DNA of 64,000 bases from Chitinophaga eiseniae (GTDB lineage Bacteria; Bacteroidota; Bacteroidia; Chitinophagales; Chitinophagaceae). The notes below the pieces were generated by a model. That model had not been told where the DNA came from. It was given only the letters and a program-made list of their open reading frames with translations, and made no database searches. A program made the translations under genes and the position numbers. The stretch is taken from the NCBI RefSeq assembly GCF_012641265.1, contig NZ_JABAHZ010000001.1, forward strand, positions 806,001 to 870,000, written 5' to 3'. Numbering within the stretch: the first letter of the stretch is position 1; each line of letters opens with the position of its first letter. Positions 24,825 to 34,415 of this stretch are shown here, piece after piece.

Positions 24825-27317
24825 TTAATAGTTATCACCTCCGTTCATATCACCGTTGTTATCTTTTGGACGGTTGTTTTTTCGCTTGAATAAATTGGTG
24901 TCCATCTTGCCGAAACGCCAGGTGGCATTGAGTCGCAGTTCACGGGAAGCACGCTTACGGTAGTTTTCCTGTTCAGAAAATGCGGTACTGGTATAGCTGA
25001 GATTACGGTCTGTGTTGAAGATATCGTTAATGCCCAGGGAAATGGACAATGCCTTATTCTTCAACATGTCTTTTTTGATTGCGGCATCGGCCGACCATTT
25101 TGCTTTTCTTTCTCCCTGTGGTAAAATTTGCCTGGACTCATATTCGGCACTTACCTGTAAGGTAAGGTTCCAGGGCAGTTTGGTATTGCTGTTTAATTTA
25201 CCAAACCAGGTAAAGCCCTGGTTAGACAGGTTATTACCGTTGCCGGTAGCATTGATCTTAGTCTGGGCCAGGTTTACGTTGGTGGTGAGGTCCCAGGCTT
25301 TCGTGAGCTGGCTCCTCAAGGTAAACTCCGCCCCGTAAGAATTGCGGGTGCTGGCATTAATAGGATACGACAAGACCACATGCTGCGCCTGTCCGTTCAG
25401 CGTAAGGGTGGTATCTACATAAAAATCAGTAATGGCATTGTCGGTATTGCGATAGTATAAGGATACCAGGAGATTATGCTGATGATTAAAGTCTTTCAGG
25501 TACGACAACTCAAAGGAGTTGGTGAATTCAGGCTTCAGATCCGGGTTACCGGTGCTGGCGCTTTGCCCGCTATAGTCGATCGTTGGCAGCAGGTCGCGGA
25601 ACCAGGGCCGGCGGATACGACGGCTATAGTTCAGCTGCAACTCATGATCGCCTTTGAATTTCTGTGACAGGAAGATGCTGGGGAAGAAGCTTACCGGGTA
25701 GCTGATTTTATAAGACGATTTTTGTCCCAGTCTTGTTTCCCCGTCATAGTTCGACTGTTCTGCCCTCAAGCCAACCTGGTAGCCAAAATTATCTTTGGCG
25801 CCGGTATAGCTCACATAGCCCGCGTTAATCTGTTCCTGGTAGTGATAACTATTGGAAAGCGCAGAATCCAGCACAAAATCACCAGAAGGATAATTTTGAC
25901 CAAAGGTATTCGTGTAGTTATCAAATTTGCGGGTGTTACTGCGTAATCCCATTTCAAGCTTTGACTTTTCGGTGAGCGGCCTTACATAATCCACCTGTGC
26001 GGTGAGATAGGTGGTAGTGCCTTCGCCGCTACCATTGCGTAGCTCAGGCTTCCTTGGATCATAGACCGGTTTGCCGGAAAGATCATAATACTGGAGGGAG
26101 TAATTAGAACCGTTGTCGCCGGTGGCGTAGTTATAAGTAAAATCGGCGGTCAGCTCTTCTCCTTCTTTTGCAAAAGTATGTTTGAAGCCCAGCTGGGTAG
26201 TGTAGTTACGGAATCCGTTCAGGGTATTGTCGATACCGGTGCCATAGCGAACCCGCTGCTGGTGGGCATCCAGCTCATTGACGGTTTGATCGAAATATTT
26301 ATTGAAGTTACCTCCTGTGATATTTTCAGAAAGGGTAATTGTATTACGATTATCGATGAACCAATCAAACCCGATACGACCGGTTTGGAACTTGCGATAA
26401 AAGTCACCGCTTTCCAGTTGCTCGGTATAAGTTGTGGTATCAGCGCCTATATTTTTCCGGTACAGGCGACTGTTCATCGGGGATTTGCGGTTACGGAAAT
26501 TGTAGTTAATGAAGAAATTGAATTTCTCCTGGCGCAGGTTGAAATCGACACCGCCATTGGTACTACCCAGCGAGGAGCCGCCGGCATTCACCGATCCGTT
26601 GATACCGGCTTTCTTATTTTTCTTTAGAACGATGTTGAGAATGCCGCTCATCCCTTCTGCATCATATTTTGCGGAGGGGTTGGTGACCACTTCGATATTC
26701 TGAATAGCATCGGCGGGGATCTGGTCGAGCGTCAATGTAGAAGGCCGGCCATCAATGAAGATGGTGGGTGTACCATTTCTTACAGTAACGTTACCGTCTA
26801 TATCTACATTCACAGAAGGTACCTGTTTCAGTACATCGGTAGCCGTACCGCCAATACTGGCGAGGTTCTTTTCTACGTTAAATACCCGTTTGTCGATGGC
26901 CATAGTAAAGGCAGGCTTTTCACCTACTACATTCACAGCCGCCAGTGATTTTACATTGGGTTTCAATTTAAAGTTACCTACATCGATACTGTTGGCTTTG
27001 GGAGAAAGGACCGCATTTTTATAGATCGTTTCGTATCCTATGAAATTAATCTTAAGGATATATTTATTGAGGGCGATGTTTTCAAAGCGGAAATCTCCAT
27101 TGGTTTTGGAGAGCATCCCTGTTTGCACAGAGGAGTCGGGACGCAGCAGTGCCACAGAGGCATACTCAATAGGTTTACCAGTCTGAGCGTCCAGCAATTT
27201 ACCATAGATGATGCCGGTGCTGCCCGGGCCGGCTTTTTCACCGGGTTGTTGTGCCATCGTGCTAAAGCAACCAAACAATAATAGCCAACCTGTAAATAAC
27301 GATACAATTTTTCTCAT
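24825..27317 (-). CDS. TonB-dependent receptor-like outer-membrane beta-barrel protein
   Basis: An 830-residue outer-membrane protein: signal peptide (MRKIVSLFTGWLLLFGCF, cleaved near MAQQ), a carboxypeptidase-regulatory-like domain (GKLLDAQTGKPIEYASVAL, residues about 33-115), a plug (about 125-230, with FIDGRPSTLTLDQIPADAI), then a barrel ending in an aromatic-rich C-terminus. It belongs to the OMP_b-brl_3 group, not the SusC group, and no SusD is adjacent. An in-frame TTG lies at 27332, but ATG 27317 with GGAAG seven bases upstream is preferred. Ligand unknown. Confidence 0.9.
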   Translation of the reverse strand: MRKIVSLFTGWLLLFGCFSTMAQQPGEKAGPGSTGIIYGKLLDAQTGKPIEYASVALLRPDSSVQTGMLSKTNGDFRFENIALNKYILKINFIGYETIYKNAVLSPKANSIDVGNFKLKPNVKSLAAVNVVGEKPAFTMAIDKRVFNVEKNLASIGGTATDVLKQVPSVNVDIDGNVTVRNGTPTIFIDGRPSTLTLDQIPADAIQNIEVVTNPSAKYDAEGMSGILNIVLKKNKKAGINGSVNAGGSSLGSTNGGVDFNLRQEKFNFFINYNFRNRKSPMNSRLYRKNIGADTTTYTEQLESGDFYRKFQTGRIGFDWFIDNRNTITLSENITGGNFNKYFDQTVNELDAHQQRVRYGTGIDNTLNGFRNYTTQLGFKHTFAKEGEELTADFTYNYATGDNGSNYSLQYYDLSGKPVYDPRKPELRNGSGEGTTTYLTAQVDYVRPLTEKSKLEMGLRSNTRKFDNYTNTFGQNYPSGDFVLDSALSNSYHYQEQINAGYVSYTGAKDNFGYQVGLRAEQSNYDGETRLGQKSSYKISYPVSFFPSIFLSQKFKGDHELQLNYSRRIRRPWFRDLLPTIDYSGQSASTGNPDLKPEFTNSFELSYLKDFNHQHNLLVSLYYRNTDNAITDFYVDTTLTLNGQAQHVVLSYPINASTRNSYGAEFTLRSQLTKAWDLTTNVNLAQTKINATGNGNNLSNQGFTWFGKLNSNTKLPWNLTLQVSAEYESRQILPQGERKAKWSADAAIKKDMLKNKALSISLGINDIFNTDRNLSYTSTAFSEQENYRKRASRELRLNATWRFGKMDTNLFKRKNNRPKDNNGDMNGGDNY

Positions 27318-27655
27318 AATAGCTTCCAACAATTTATAGCGGGCGTAAAATTAGTTCTTATGCCTAAAGAATGCCTGTTTTTTAGGATGAAAGGTCAGAC
27401 AGAACCCTTTACAGTCTGCTATTTCAACTTCAGAATTGCGCAGAATTCTTTGTAGTAGCAGGTTATAGAAATACTGTAGAAAAATATCCCAACTGTTAAT
27501 TAGTGTTAAGCTTCCTGTAAGTGTATGGAGCCCAATGGAAAGCATACGCTAAAATTTGTGGATAAAAAAGCGTTGAATACAAGTTTATCTTTTCCATAGT
27601 AACGGAGAGCAACGTATCTTTACAGCCAGCTGTTGCGTTATTTTAATTTTTTTAT
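27318..27655. other. Divergent intergenic region
   Basis: No gene is supported here. It separates the receptor gene (minus) from the DUF695 gene (plus). A near-consensus -7 box TATCTTTA lies at 27615-27622, 33 bases before the ATG at 27656. I see no operator palindrome or riboswitch. Confidence 0.5.
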
Positions 27656-28414
27656 ATGCATAAGGATTACCGACCGGACTGGGATATTTACACGTGCCAT
27701 ATTGAGGAAAGTCCAGCAGTAATAGGCCTTGACCTTGATCTGAGACGATTTGCACCATTGAAGGAAAAGCCGAATGCTATATATATAACAGTATATCTTA
27801 ATCATCCACGTGAAGACGGATTCCCGCAGAACGATGAATTTGCCGTCATGGGTGAAATAGAAGATCGTTTGGTGGAACAACTGCAAACCAAGCTGGATGC
27901 GCACTTTGTTGGCCGCACCTTCTCTAATGGCGTACGTGATTTCTACTTTTATGCCGGCACTACGTTACTGCATGATAAATTCATTGCGGATGCGATGGTC
28001 AGTTTCCCCGATTACCGTTATGATTATGGGGTGAAGGAAGATAATAACTGGGAATTGTATTTTGATTTTCTCTTCCCTGACGTATATGAATTTCAGCGTA
28101 TACAAAACAGGAAAGTGTTGCGTATGCTCCGTCAGCATGGAGACGCGTCAGAAAAAGAGCGTACCATTGAACACTGGATACATTTCAGGACAGAAGAGGA
28201 TAAAAACGTTTACTGGGAGCACATCAAAGAAAATGGTTTCTCCCTGGTAAGAGATGAAAAATTAGATAACCCGGAATTCCCCTTTAAACTCTGTATTGCC
28301 CGCGCTGATAATACCGTAGAAACTACCATCGACAGCGTAGTCATGAGCCTGTGGGAACTGGCTCAACAGGTAAATGCCGAATACGACGGTTGGGAAACGA
28401 GCATCATGAAATAG
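27656..28414 (+). CDS. DUF695 / RraB-domain protein
   Basis: A 252-residue protein in two parts. The first ~140 residues match the DUF695 type (ESPAVIGLDLDLRRFAPLK, PREDGFPQNDEF, RDFYFYAG). The last ~100 (VLRMLRQHGDASEKERTIEHW, VYWEHIKENGFSL, then TTIDSVVMSLWELAQQVNAEYDGWE) resemble the RraB family, whose E. coli member binds and inhibits RNase E. RNase E itself is usually absent from Bacteroidota, so the target here, if any, is unknown. Single-gene unit. Confidence 0.8.
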   Translation: MHKDYRPDWDIYTCHIEESPAVIGLDLDLRRFAPLKEKPNAIYITVYLNHPREDGFPQNDEFAVMGEIEDRLVEQLQTKLDAHFVGRTFSNGVRDFYFYAGTTLLHDKFIADAMVSFPDYRYDYGVKEDNNWELYFDFLFPDVYEFQRIQNRKVLRMLRQHGDASEKERTIEHWIHFRTEEDKNVYWEHIKENGFSLVRDEKLDNPEFPFKLCIARADNTVETTIDSVVMSLWELAQQVNAEYDGWETSIMK

Positions 28415-28473
28415 CGGTATGGCTTTCTGCGTTCTCGTTTTTTTTCAATATACTTGTTACCTACTGCTAATCC

Positions 28474-30396
28474 TTGAGGAAGTATCTAAAAATATGGCCT
28501 ACATTAACTGTCATCTGCTGGCTAATAAGTTTGCTTAGCCCGGCATCAGGATATGCCAGCGCCCAGCAGTTCCCGCTTTCCACTGATACTATACCGCACA
28601 AAACGGGGGGTGGACTGTTTAAAAAAATAGGAGAGTACCGGGATTCCATGCGTAACAAAGGCTACCGGCAAACGCTCATCAAACGTATTACCCGGCAGGA
28701 TGAGCCGGTACGCTCCGACGACAACGACAGCACCATCATTAAAAGTGAGGCCTATTTTACGCCCTTTGCCGGTAAGGTGATCCGCAATATTTACTACCGG
28801 AGGGTAAAAGTATTCGGTCCCAGGAATATCAATGATACCACTTTCACCTCTTCCATGAAATTGCTCCGCCTGGCTAACCGCCTGCACTATGATTCCAGAC
28901 AATGGGTGATCCGGCAGTCTCTGTTCTTCCGGGAAGACCAGCGGGTGGATCCCTTTGAACTGGCCGACAATGAGCGTTACCTGCGTAACCGCCCCTTTAT
29001 CCAGGATGCCCGTATTTATGTGAAAAGTACGGCCGGCGATTCTATCGACGTGGAAGTGGTTACCAAAGACCTGTTTGAATATGGTGCCGACCTTACACAG
29101 TTCAGCGCAACCGATGTCAGGGCCAGCGTATCCAACAACGGCCTCTTTGGCGCAGGACAAGGCATTAAATTTGGGATGCAGTGGCGATCGGATTACTCGC
29201 CTACCTGGAATACGGAAGTACGGTATACCAAATACAATATGTTTGGCTCTTTCATCGATATGAGCGTGGGGTATACCACGCTGAACAATTATGCCCAACT
29301 GGATACTAATGCCTATGAGGGCGCCGTATTTATTAATTTCAACCGCCCCCTGTACCGGAATTCGGCTAAGCTGGTAGGGGGACTGAATATATCTAAGAAC
29401 TGGTCTATCAACATACACGGTTCGTTAGCCGACCAGGGGGATAGCCTCTACCGGGATTATAACTATACGGTGATTGACGGTTGGATTGGTTATAACCTGA
29501 TTAACAACTATAAACACGACGGATCCATAGGACGTAAGCCCAACCTGGCGCTGCTGGCGCGACACTATAATTTATCGTTCCAGCGAAAGCCCGACCAGGC
29601 CAGGTATAAAGACGATCCGGTATATAACAACCACCGCTTCTATTTGCTGCAACTGGAAACCTACCGCGTCGACTATTTCAAAGCGCACTACTTCTTTGGC
29701 TTTGGCCGTACAGAGGATATTCCATTGGGCTATAATCTGAGCGCCACCAGCGGGTGGGAGAGCTGGAAAGGCCGGAGAAGGATGTATACGGGGCTGGAAG
29801 CACAGAAGTTCTGGATTACCCGGCACCAGGGACTTTTCAATACCTCGATGGGGTTCAGTACATTTTGGTTGCGGGGCTCCACCGAAGATGCCGTCTTCCA
29901 TGCCAGGGTGGAGTATTACAGCCGCCTGCTCACTTTCCGGAAGTCGCGCTTCCGCCAGTTCTTTACCGCCGATTACCTGGAAAGTCCTAATCCCTTTTTT
30001 AATAAGCCACTCAACGTTAACATGGAGAATGGCATCTGGGGATACAAGAACACGAAGCTCAATGGTTTTCAACGTTTGAATGTCGGCTCAGAAACGGTGT
30101 ATTACAGTCCATTCAAATTACTGGGCTTCAAATTTAACTTCTTTACCACCCTGCAGGCGTCCGTGATTAACAACAATAACGACGACCTGCTGCAAAATCC
30201 CATCTACCTGGGTATTGGTGGTGGTTTCAGGGTACGTAATGAAAACCTGGCGCTGAATACGATAAAGGTATCCGGTTATTATTACCCCAATGCGCCGGAG
30301 CCGATGAAAAAAGGTATGCTGGAGATTACCACCATTGTTGATTTCCGGTTTGACGTATCTGCCCTGAAAGTGCCCAACATATTGAGTTTCCGCTAA
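28474..30396 (+). CDS. POTRA/BamA-like outer-membrane protein
   Basis: A 640-residue outer-membrane protein. The start is TTG 28474: it gives a proper signal peptide (MRKYLKIWPTLTVICWLISLL, cleaved after the ASA), and no in-frame ATG lies before it. Residues about 90-210 carry POTRA-like strands (GKVIRNIYYRRVKVFG, LRNRPFIQDARIYV, DSIDVEVVTKD), and the rest alternates aromatic strands as in a beta-barrel, ending in LSFR. It is far from BamA proper and may be a TamA-like or surface-lipid export porin. Function unproven. Confidence 0.8.
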   Translation: MRKYLKIWPTLTVICWLISLLSPASGYASAQQFPLSTDTIPHKTGGGLFKKIGEYRDSMRNKGYRQTLIKRITRQDEPVRSDDNDSTIIKSEAYFTPFAGKVIRNIYYRRVKVFGPRNINDTTFTSSMKLLRLANRLHYDSRQWVIRQSLFFREDQRVDPFELADNERYLRNRPFIQDARIYVKSTAGDSIDVEVVTKDLFEYGADLTQFSATDVRASVSNNGLFGAGQGIKFGMQWRSDYSPTWNTEVRYTKYNMFGSFIDMSVGYTTLNNYAQLDTNAYEGAVFINFNRPLYRNSAKLVGGLNISKNWSINIHGSLADQGDSLYRDYNYTVIDGWIGYNLINNYKHDGSIGRKPNLALLARHYNLSFQRKPDQARYKDDPVYNNHRFYLLQLETYRVDYFKAHYFFGFGRTEDIPLGYNLSATSGWESWKGRRRMYTGLEAQKFWITRHQGLFNTSMGFSTFWLRGSTEDAVFHARVEYYSRLLTFRKSRFRQFFTADYLESPNPFFNKPLNVNMENGIWGYKNTKLNGFQRLNVGSETVYYSPFKLLGFKFNFFTTLQASVINNNNDDLLQNPIYLGIGGGFRVRNENLALNTIKVSGYYYPNAPEPMKKGMLEITTIVDFRFDVSALKVPNILSFR

Positions 30397-30505
30397 CAGC
30401 TTCCTGAAATACGTTAAGACTGCGTAATAGTTTCTACCTTTACATGACCGGGAAAGTGAAACGCCTTCCGGGATGTCATTACTGCGTTCAACAAACCTTA
30501 TTGTC

Positions 30506-31585
30506 ATGGAATGGAAAAACGAATTAACCCGGTTACTGGGTATCACTTACCCCCTGATACAAGCCCCTATGTTAGGTATCACTACTCCCGCAATGGTGGC
30601 TGCTATCAGTAATAGTGGGGGCATGGGCTCCCTGCCCATCGGAGGATTATCACCAGAGAAGGTAATTGCCCTGATCCGGGAAGTAAAGTCGCTGACGGCC
30701 AACCCCTTTGCGGTGAATATGTTTACCTACGAGCCAGAGCTGGCCCCTGACCGTTCCACTTTTGATGGTATGCAGGCGCTGATCCACGAGTTATACCAGA
30801 CGGCCGGATTTACACCGGCAGCTATCAAATATGAAGATTTGCAGGTTCATTCCTGGAGGGAACAATTGCCGGTGCTGATCGCTGCGGGCATTCAATCCGT
30901 GAGTTTCACTTTCGGTATGCCGGATGCCGACGGATTTGCTTTAATGAAAGCGCATCGTATGCATATCATGGGAACCGCTACCAGCGTGGCGGAAGCAGTG
31001 GCGCTGAAAGAGGCCGGTGCAGATATCATTGTGGCACAGGGGATAGAAGCCGGTGGGCACCGGGGATCTTTCCTACCCGGACCCTTATCGCAAACGGGCA
31101 CCATGGCGTTGGTACCGCAAATTGCAGATCGTGTGCGCATGCCCGTTATAGCAGCAGGGGGTATTATGGATGCAAGGGGAATAGCCGCCGCGAGAATGCT
31201 GGGCGCCGTCGGCGTACAAATGGGCAGTGCTTTTCTCCGTTGCCATGAAAGCCTGGCTACTCCCGCACATAAGGCTATACTGGGTCATATAACAGATACA
31301 GACACGCAGCTTACCAGGGCCATTTCCGGGCGCTGGGCAAGAGGTGTGCGTAATAAACTGATGACAGCACTCGAAGCCGCGGGGGAGGCGTTTTGCCCTT
31401 ATCCTTTTCAGGATATGTTAACCCAGCCTGCACGCAAAGTGGCGAGGGAAGCGGATAACCCGCAATGGATCAATATGTGGGCGGGACAAGCAGCTGGTAA
31501 GGCACAGGCGTGGAGCGCGGCAGATATCTTTGCGGAGCTGGTACGGGAAACCGCCCTGCTTTTTCCTAATAATAAATTCGCTTAA
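30506..31585 (+). CDS. Nitronate monooxygenase-family flavoprotein
   Basis: A 359-residue FMN enzyme of the nitronate monooxygenase / 2-nitropropane dioxygenase family: LLGITYPLIQAPMLGITTP at the start, SNSGGMGSLPIGGLSPE, VAQGIEAGGHRGSF (catalytic-region His) and PVIAAGGIMDARGIAAARMLGA. It detoxifies alkyl nitronates or acts as an enoyl-ACP reductase (FabK) relative; sequence alone cannot decide. ATG 30506 is preferred over ATG 30473 since the conserved part starts right after it. A TACCTTTA -7-like box lies at 30435-30442. The 3' end overlaps the next convergent gene by 20 bases. Confidence 0.88.
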   Translation: MEWKNELTRLLGITYPLIQAPMLGITTPAMVAAISNSGGMGSLPIGGLSPEKVIALIREVKSLTANPFAVNMFTYEPELAPDRSTFDGMQALIHELYQTAGFTPAAIKYEDLQVHSWREQLPVLIAAGIQSVSFTFGMPDADGFALMKAHRMHIMGTATSVAEAVALKEAGADIIVAQGIEAGGHRGSFLPGPLSQTGTMALVPQIADRVRMPVIAAGGIMDARGIAAARMLGAVGVQMGSAFLRCHESLATPAHKAILGHITDTDTQLTRAISGRWARGVRNKLMTALEAAGEAFCPYPFQDMLTQPARKVAREADNPQWINMWAGQAAGKAQAWSAADIFAELVRETALLFPNNKFA

Positions 31586-32117
31586 ATAATCCAGGGTAAT
31601 CCTGCACAATGCCCTGGTGATCAAAAGGAATATTGGCACTGAAGTCAGTGACAATGTTTTCATACAGGTATTCATGGCGGCCTATCCGGGTATAGCGCTG
31701 CTGCACTTTCTGCAACTCAAAGGCGGGCAGGCTGATATACAGCATATCTAACACTTTACTTTCTCCCTCTTCAAATGACTCCCGTTTTATGGGCAATGTA
31801 TTGGTAAAGGGGGTCAGGGAGATATCAATATCTATACAGTGGTCGAAGGCAGCAATGTGGTTATTGTCTTTGTCGAACCAATGCCCATGCAGGTCAGAGG
31901 TGAGTTTGAGCTCCGTATAATGTATCCCTTCCTGGCGGATATGGAAAGAAGATACCCGCCAGTCGGCCGTAATTTCTATGGTGTAGTGAACGGAGAATGG
32001 CTGCTGTTCGTAAACACCGTTAATTCTGCCGTTGGCCAGCATTCCCTGTGCATGATCCTGCAGGGTACAATATTCGGTAGCAGGCCATCTCAGCGCTTGC
32101 CATATAATGGGTTGCAT
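31566..32117 (-). CDS. Putative glycolipid-binding protein
   Basis: A 183-residue protein matching the 'putative glycolipid-binding' family (formerly DUF1089): LRWPATEYCTL near the start, a VHYTIEITADWRVSSF strand, LTSDLHGHWF, CIDIDISLTPFTNTLPI and QRYTRIGRHEYLYEN. The fold is lipocalin-like and the biological role unproven. It is the last gene of the fdhD-YdeP unit (4-base gap) and its end overlaps the convergent flavoprotein gene. Confidence 0.8.
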   Translation of the reverse strand: MQPIIWQALRWPATEYCTLQDHAQGMLANGRINGVYEQQPFSVHYTIEITADWRVSSFHIRQEGIHYTELKLTSDLHGHWFDKDNNHIAAFDHCIDIDISLTPFTNTLPIKRESFEEGESKVLDMLYISLPAFELQKVQQRYTRIGRHEYLYENIVTDFSANIPFDHQGIVQDYPGLFKRIYY

Positions 32118-32120
32118 GTA

Positions 32121-34415
32121 CTAATTTTTTATGTCAGATGATTTTATTTGAATGATCACCAGTTTGGAAGTGGGCGTGTTGCTTTTGTCTGCCACACTGT
32201 CAACAGGGACCAGCACATTGGTTTCCGGGAAATAAGTAGCGGTACATTTTTCCGGGATATCATAGGCTACAATAATGAAGCCATAAGCCACGCGCTCCGT
32301 TTGCCCATGATAGTTATACAGGTCCACTACCTGGCCTGGCTGAAATCCGCCGTCAGCAATATCTTTCGGATGCATGAATATCACCCGCCTTTCATGGTAT
32401 ACGCCACGGTAACGGTCATCCAGACCATAGATGGTAGTATTAAACTGGTCATGGCTGCGAATTGTCATCATCATATGCTCGCCGGCAGCAAGTGGTGTCT
32501 TGAGTACGGACGCAATATTAAAATTAGCTTTACCGGTAAGGGTATTGAATTGCCCTTTCCTGGCGCCGTTGGGCAGGTAAAAGCCCCCCGGATGCCTTAC
32601 TCGTTGATTATATTGATCGAAGCCGGGAATTACCTTTTCAATATCGTTACGGATATGATCATAATGTTTGGCATAATCATTCCATGGTACACGGGAATCT
32701 TTTCCGAACAATGCTGTCGCCAGCTCACAGATGATGACGGGCTCGCTTTTCAGGTGCTCAGATATCGGGTGCAGGTTCCCTTTCGACATTTGAATAACGC
32801 CCATTGAATTTTCGCAGGTAACAAACTGGGCTTCTCCGTGCAGCAGGTCTTTGTCGCTGCGGCCCAGGCATGGCAGTATAATGGCTTCTTTACCATGTAC
32901 AACGTGGCTGCGGTTTAATTTCGTAGATACGTGTACGGTAAGGTCGCAGTTACGCAGTGCGGCAGCTGTATATAAAGTGTCAGGTGTAGCAGAGAGAAAA
33001 TTGCCTCCCATAGCCACGAACACTTTTGCCTGGCCCTTGTACATGGCGTGGATGGCATGCACCACATCATACCCGTGCGCGCGGGGTGGATTAAAGCCAT
33101 ATACCGCCTGTATATTGTCAAGGAAGGCATCAGCAGGTTGTTCGTAAATGCCCATGGTACGGTCGCCCTGCACGTTGCTATGGCCGCGTACGGGACAGGT
33201 TCCGGCGCCCGGCTTTCCTATGCTGCCTTTCAATAATAGCAGGTTTACCACTTCCCGGATGGTATCTACGGCATTTTTGTGCTGGGTAAGGCCCATAGCC
33301 CAGCAGGCTATGATTTTCTTTTTATGGAAGAGGGCCGCCGCAGCGGCTTCTATCAGTACCGGATCTACGCCACTGTCGGCCATCAGCTGTGATAGCTGCT
33401 GTGTTTTCAGGTGCTGGATATAGTTGTCGAATCCGTTGGTTTGATTGGCAATAAATGCGTTGTCAAATACTGTGCCCGGATGACGTTCTTCTTCCTGTAA
33501 CAGCAGCAGGGACAGGGCTTTAACCAACGCCATGTCGCCATTGATCTTTACCTGTAGAAAAATATCGGTGAGATGTGTTTCTATCTGCAAGACTCCCTTT
33601 ACCGTTTGCGGATTAAGGAAGTTAAGTAGTCCTGTTTCTTTGAGCGGGTTAACTGAAATAATCGTTGCGCCGTTCGCTTTGGCTTTCTGAAGGGCCGTGA
33701 GCATGCGGGGGTGATTGGTGCCCGGGTTTTGCCCAAGTATAATAATCACTTCTGCCTCGTGAATATCCTCCAGGGTTACAGATCCTTTTCCTATGCCCAG
33801 GGAGTCGTTGAGTGCTACGCCACTGGACTCGTGGCACATGTTGGAACAGTCGGGCAGGTTGTTGGTACCATATTCCCGTACCATTAGCTGGTAAAGAAAG
33901 GCGGCTTCGTTACTGGTTCTGCCGGAGGTATAAAATACGGCTTCGTCGGGTGAGGATAAGCGCCTGAGATGAGCGGCAATGCACTGGTAGGCATTTTCCC
34001 AGGAGATGGGGCTATAGTGGGTAGCTCCTTCGGCCAGGTACATGGGTTGGGCTATCCTGCCTTTTTTACCTATTTCATAATCGGTTAGTTCGCCGAGTGC
34101 TGCGATGCTATGCTGCGCAAAAAAGTCGGGCGTGAGTTTCTTCGTGGTAGCTTCTTCTGCAATAGCCTTAGCGCCGTTTTCACAGTATTCGGCGATCCCG
34201 GATCGTTCATCATCTGGATCGGGCCAGGCGCAGCCGGGGCAGTCGTACCCGTCTTTCTGGTTCAGTTTCAGTAATGCTTTCATGCCGCGAAAGGCATTCA
34301 TTTCTTCCAGCACGTGCCGCATACTGGATATTACTGCCGGGATGCCCGCTGCGACTGTTTTTGGTGGTCCGAGCTTAATGCCGGTAAACTTTACGGGATT
34401 TTCTGCGCTATCCAT
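32121..34415 (-). CDS. FdhF/YdeP family molybdopterin oxidoreductase
   Basis: A 764-residue bis-MGD-type oxidoreductase alpha subunit of the YdeP family: N-terminal CPGCAW near residue 53, YTSGRTSNEAAFLYQ, DCSNMCHESSG, VIIILGQNPGTNHPRM, CPVRGHSNVQGDRTMGI, and a C-terminal substrate/cofactor domain. YdeP is linked to acid tolerance in E. coli, but its reaction is undefined. ATG 34415 overlaps the end of fdhD by 8 bases, giving translational coupling; ATG codons at 34442/34439 would lie deep inside fdhD. No cofactor-synthesis or electron-transfer subunit gene is nearby. Confidence 0.92.
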   Translation of the reverse strand: MDSAENPVKFTGIKLGPPKTVAAGIPAVISSMRHVLEEMNAFRGMKALLKLNQKDGYDCPGCAWPDPDDERSGIAEYCENGAKAIAEEATTKKLTPDFFAQHSIAALGELTDYEIGKKGRIAQPMYLAEGATHYSPISWENAYQCIAAHLRRLSSPDEAVFYTSGRTSNEAAFLYQLMVREYGTNNLPDCSNMCHESSGVALNDSLGIGKGSVTLEDIHEAEVIIILGQNPGTNHPRMLTALQKAKANGATIISVNPLKETGLLNFLNPQTVKGVLQIETHLTDIFLQVKINGDMALVKALSLLLLQEEERHPGTVFDNAFIANQTNGFDNYIQHLKTQQLSQLMADSGVDPVLIEAAAAALFHKKKIIACWAMGLTQHKNAVDTIREVVNLLLLKGSIGKPGAGTCPVRGHSNVQGDRTMGIYEQPADAFLDNIQAVYGFNPPRAHGYDVVHAIHAMYKGQAKVFVAMGGNFLSATPDTLYTAAALRNCDLTVHVSTKLNRSHVVHGKEAIILPCLGRSDKDLLHGEAQFVTCENSMGVIQMSKGNLHPISEHLKSEPVIICELATALFGKDSRVPWNDYAKHYDHIRNDIEKVIPGFDQYNQRVRHPGGFYLPNGARKGQFNTLTGKANFNIASVLKTPLAAGEHMMMTIRSHDQFNTTIYGLDDRYRGVYHERRVIFMHPKDIADGGFQPGQVVDLYNYHGQTERVAYGFIIVAYDIPEKCTATYFPETNVLVPVDSVADKSNTPTSKLVIIQIKSSDIKN

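Noticed and set aside
27351..27545. 64-codon minus-strand frame upstream of the receptor gene
   Set aside because: No conserved pattern, poor start context, and it fills the promoter region between divergent genes.
28546..29418. 290-codon minus-strand frame inside the POTRA/barrel gene
   Set aside because: Shadow of a gene with a signal peptide and barrel pattern; the antisense product shows no domain or plausible start.
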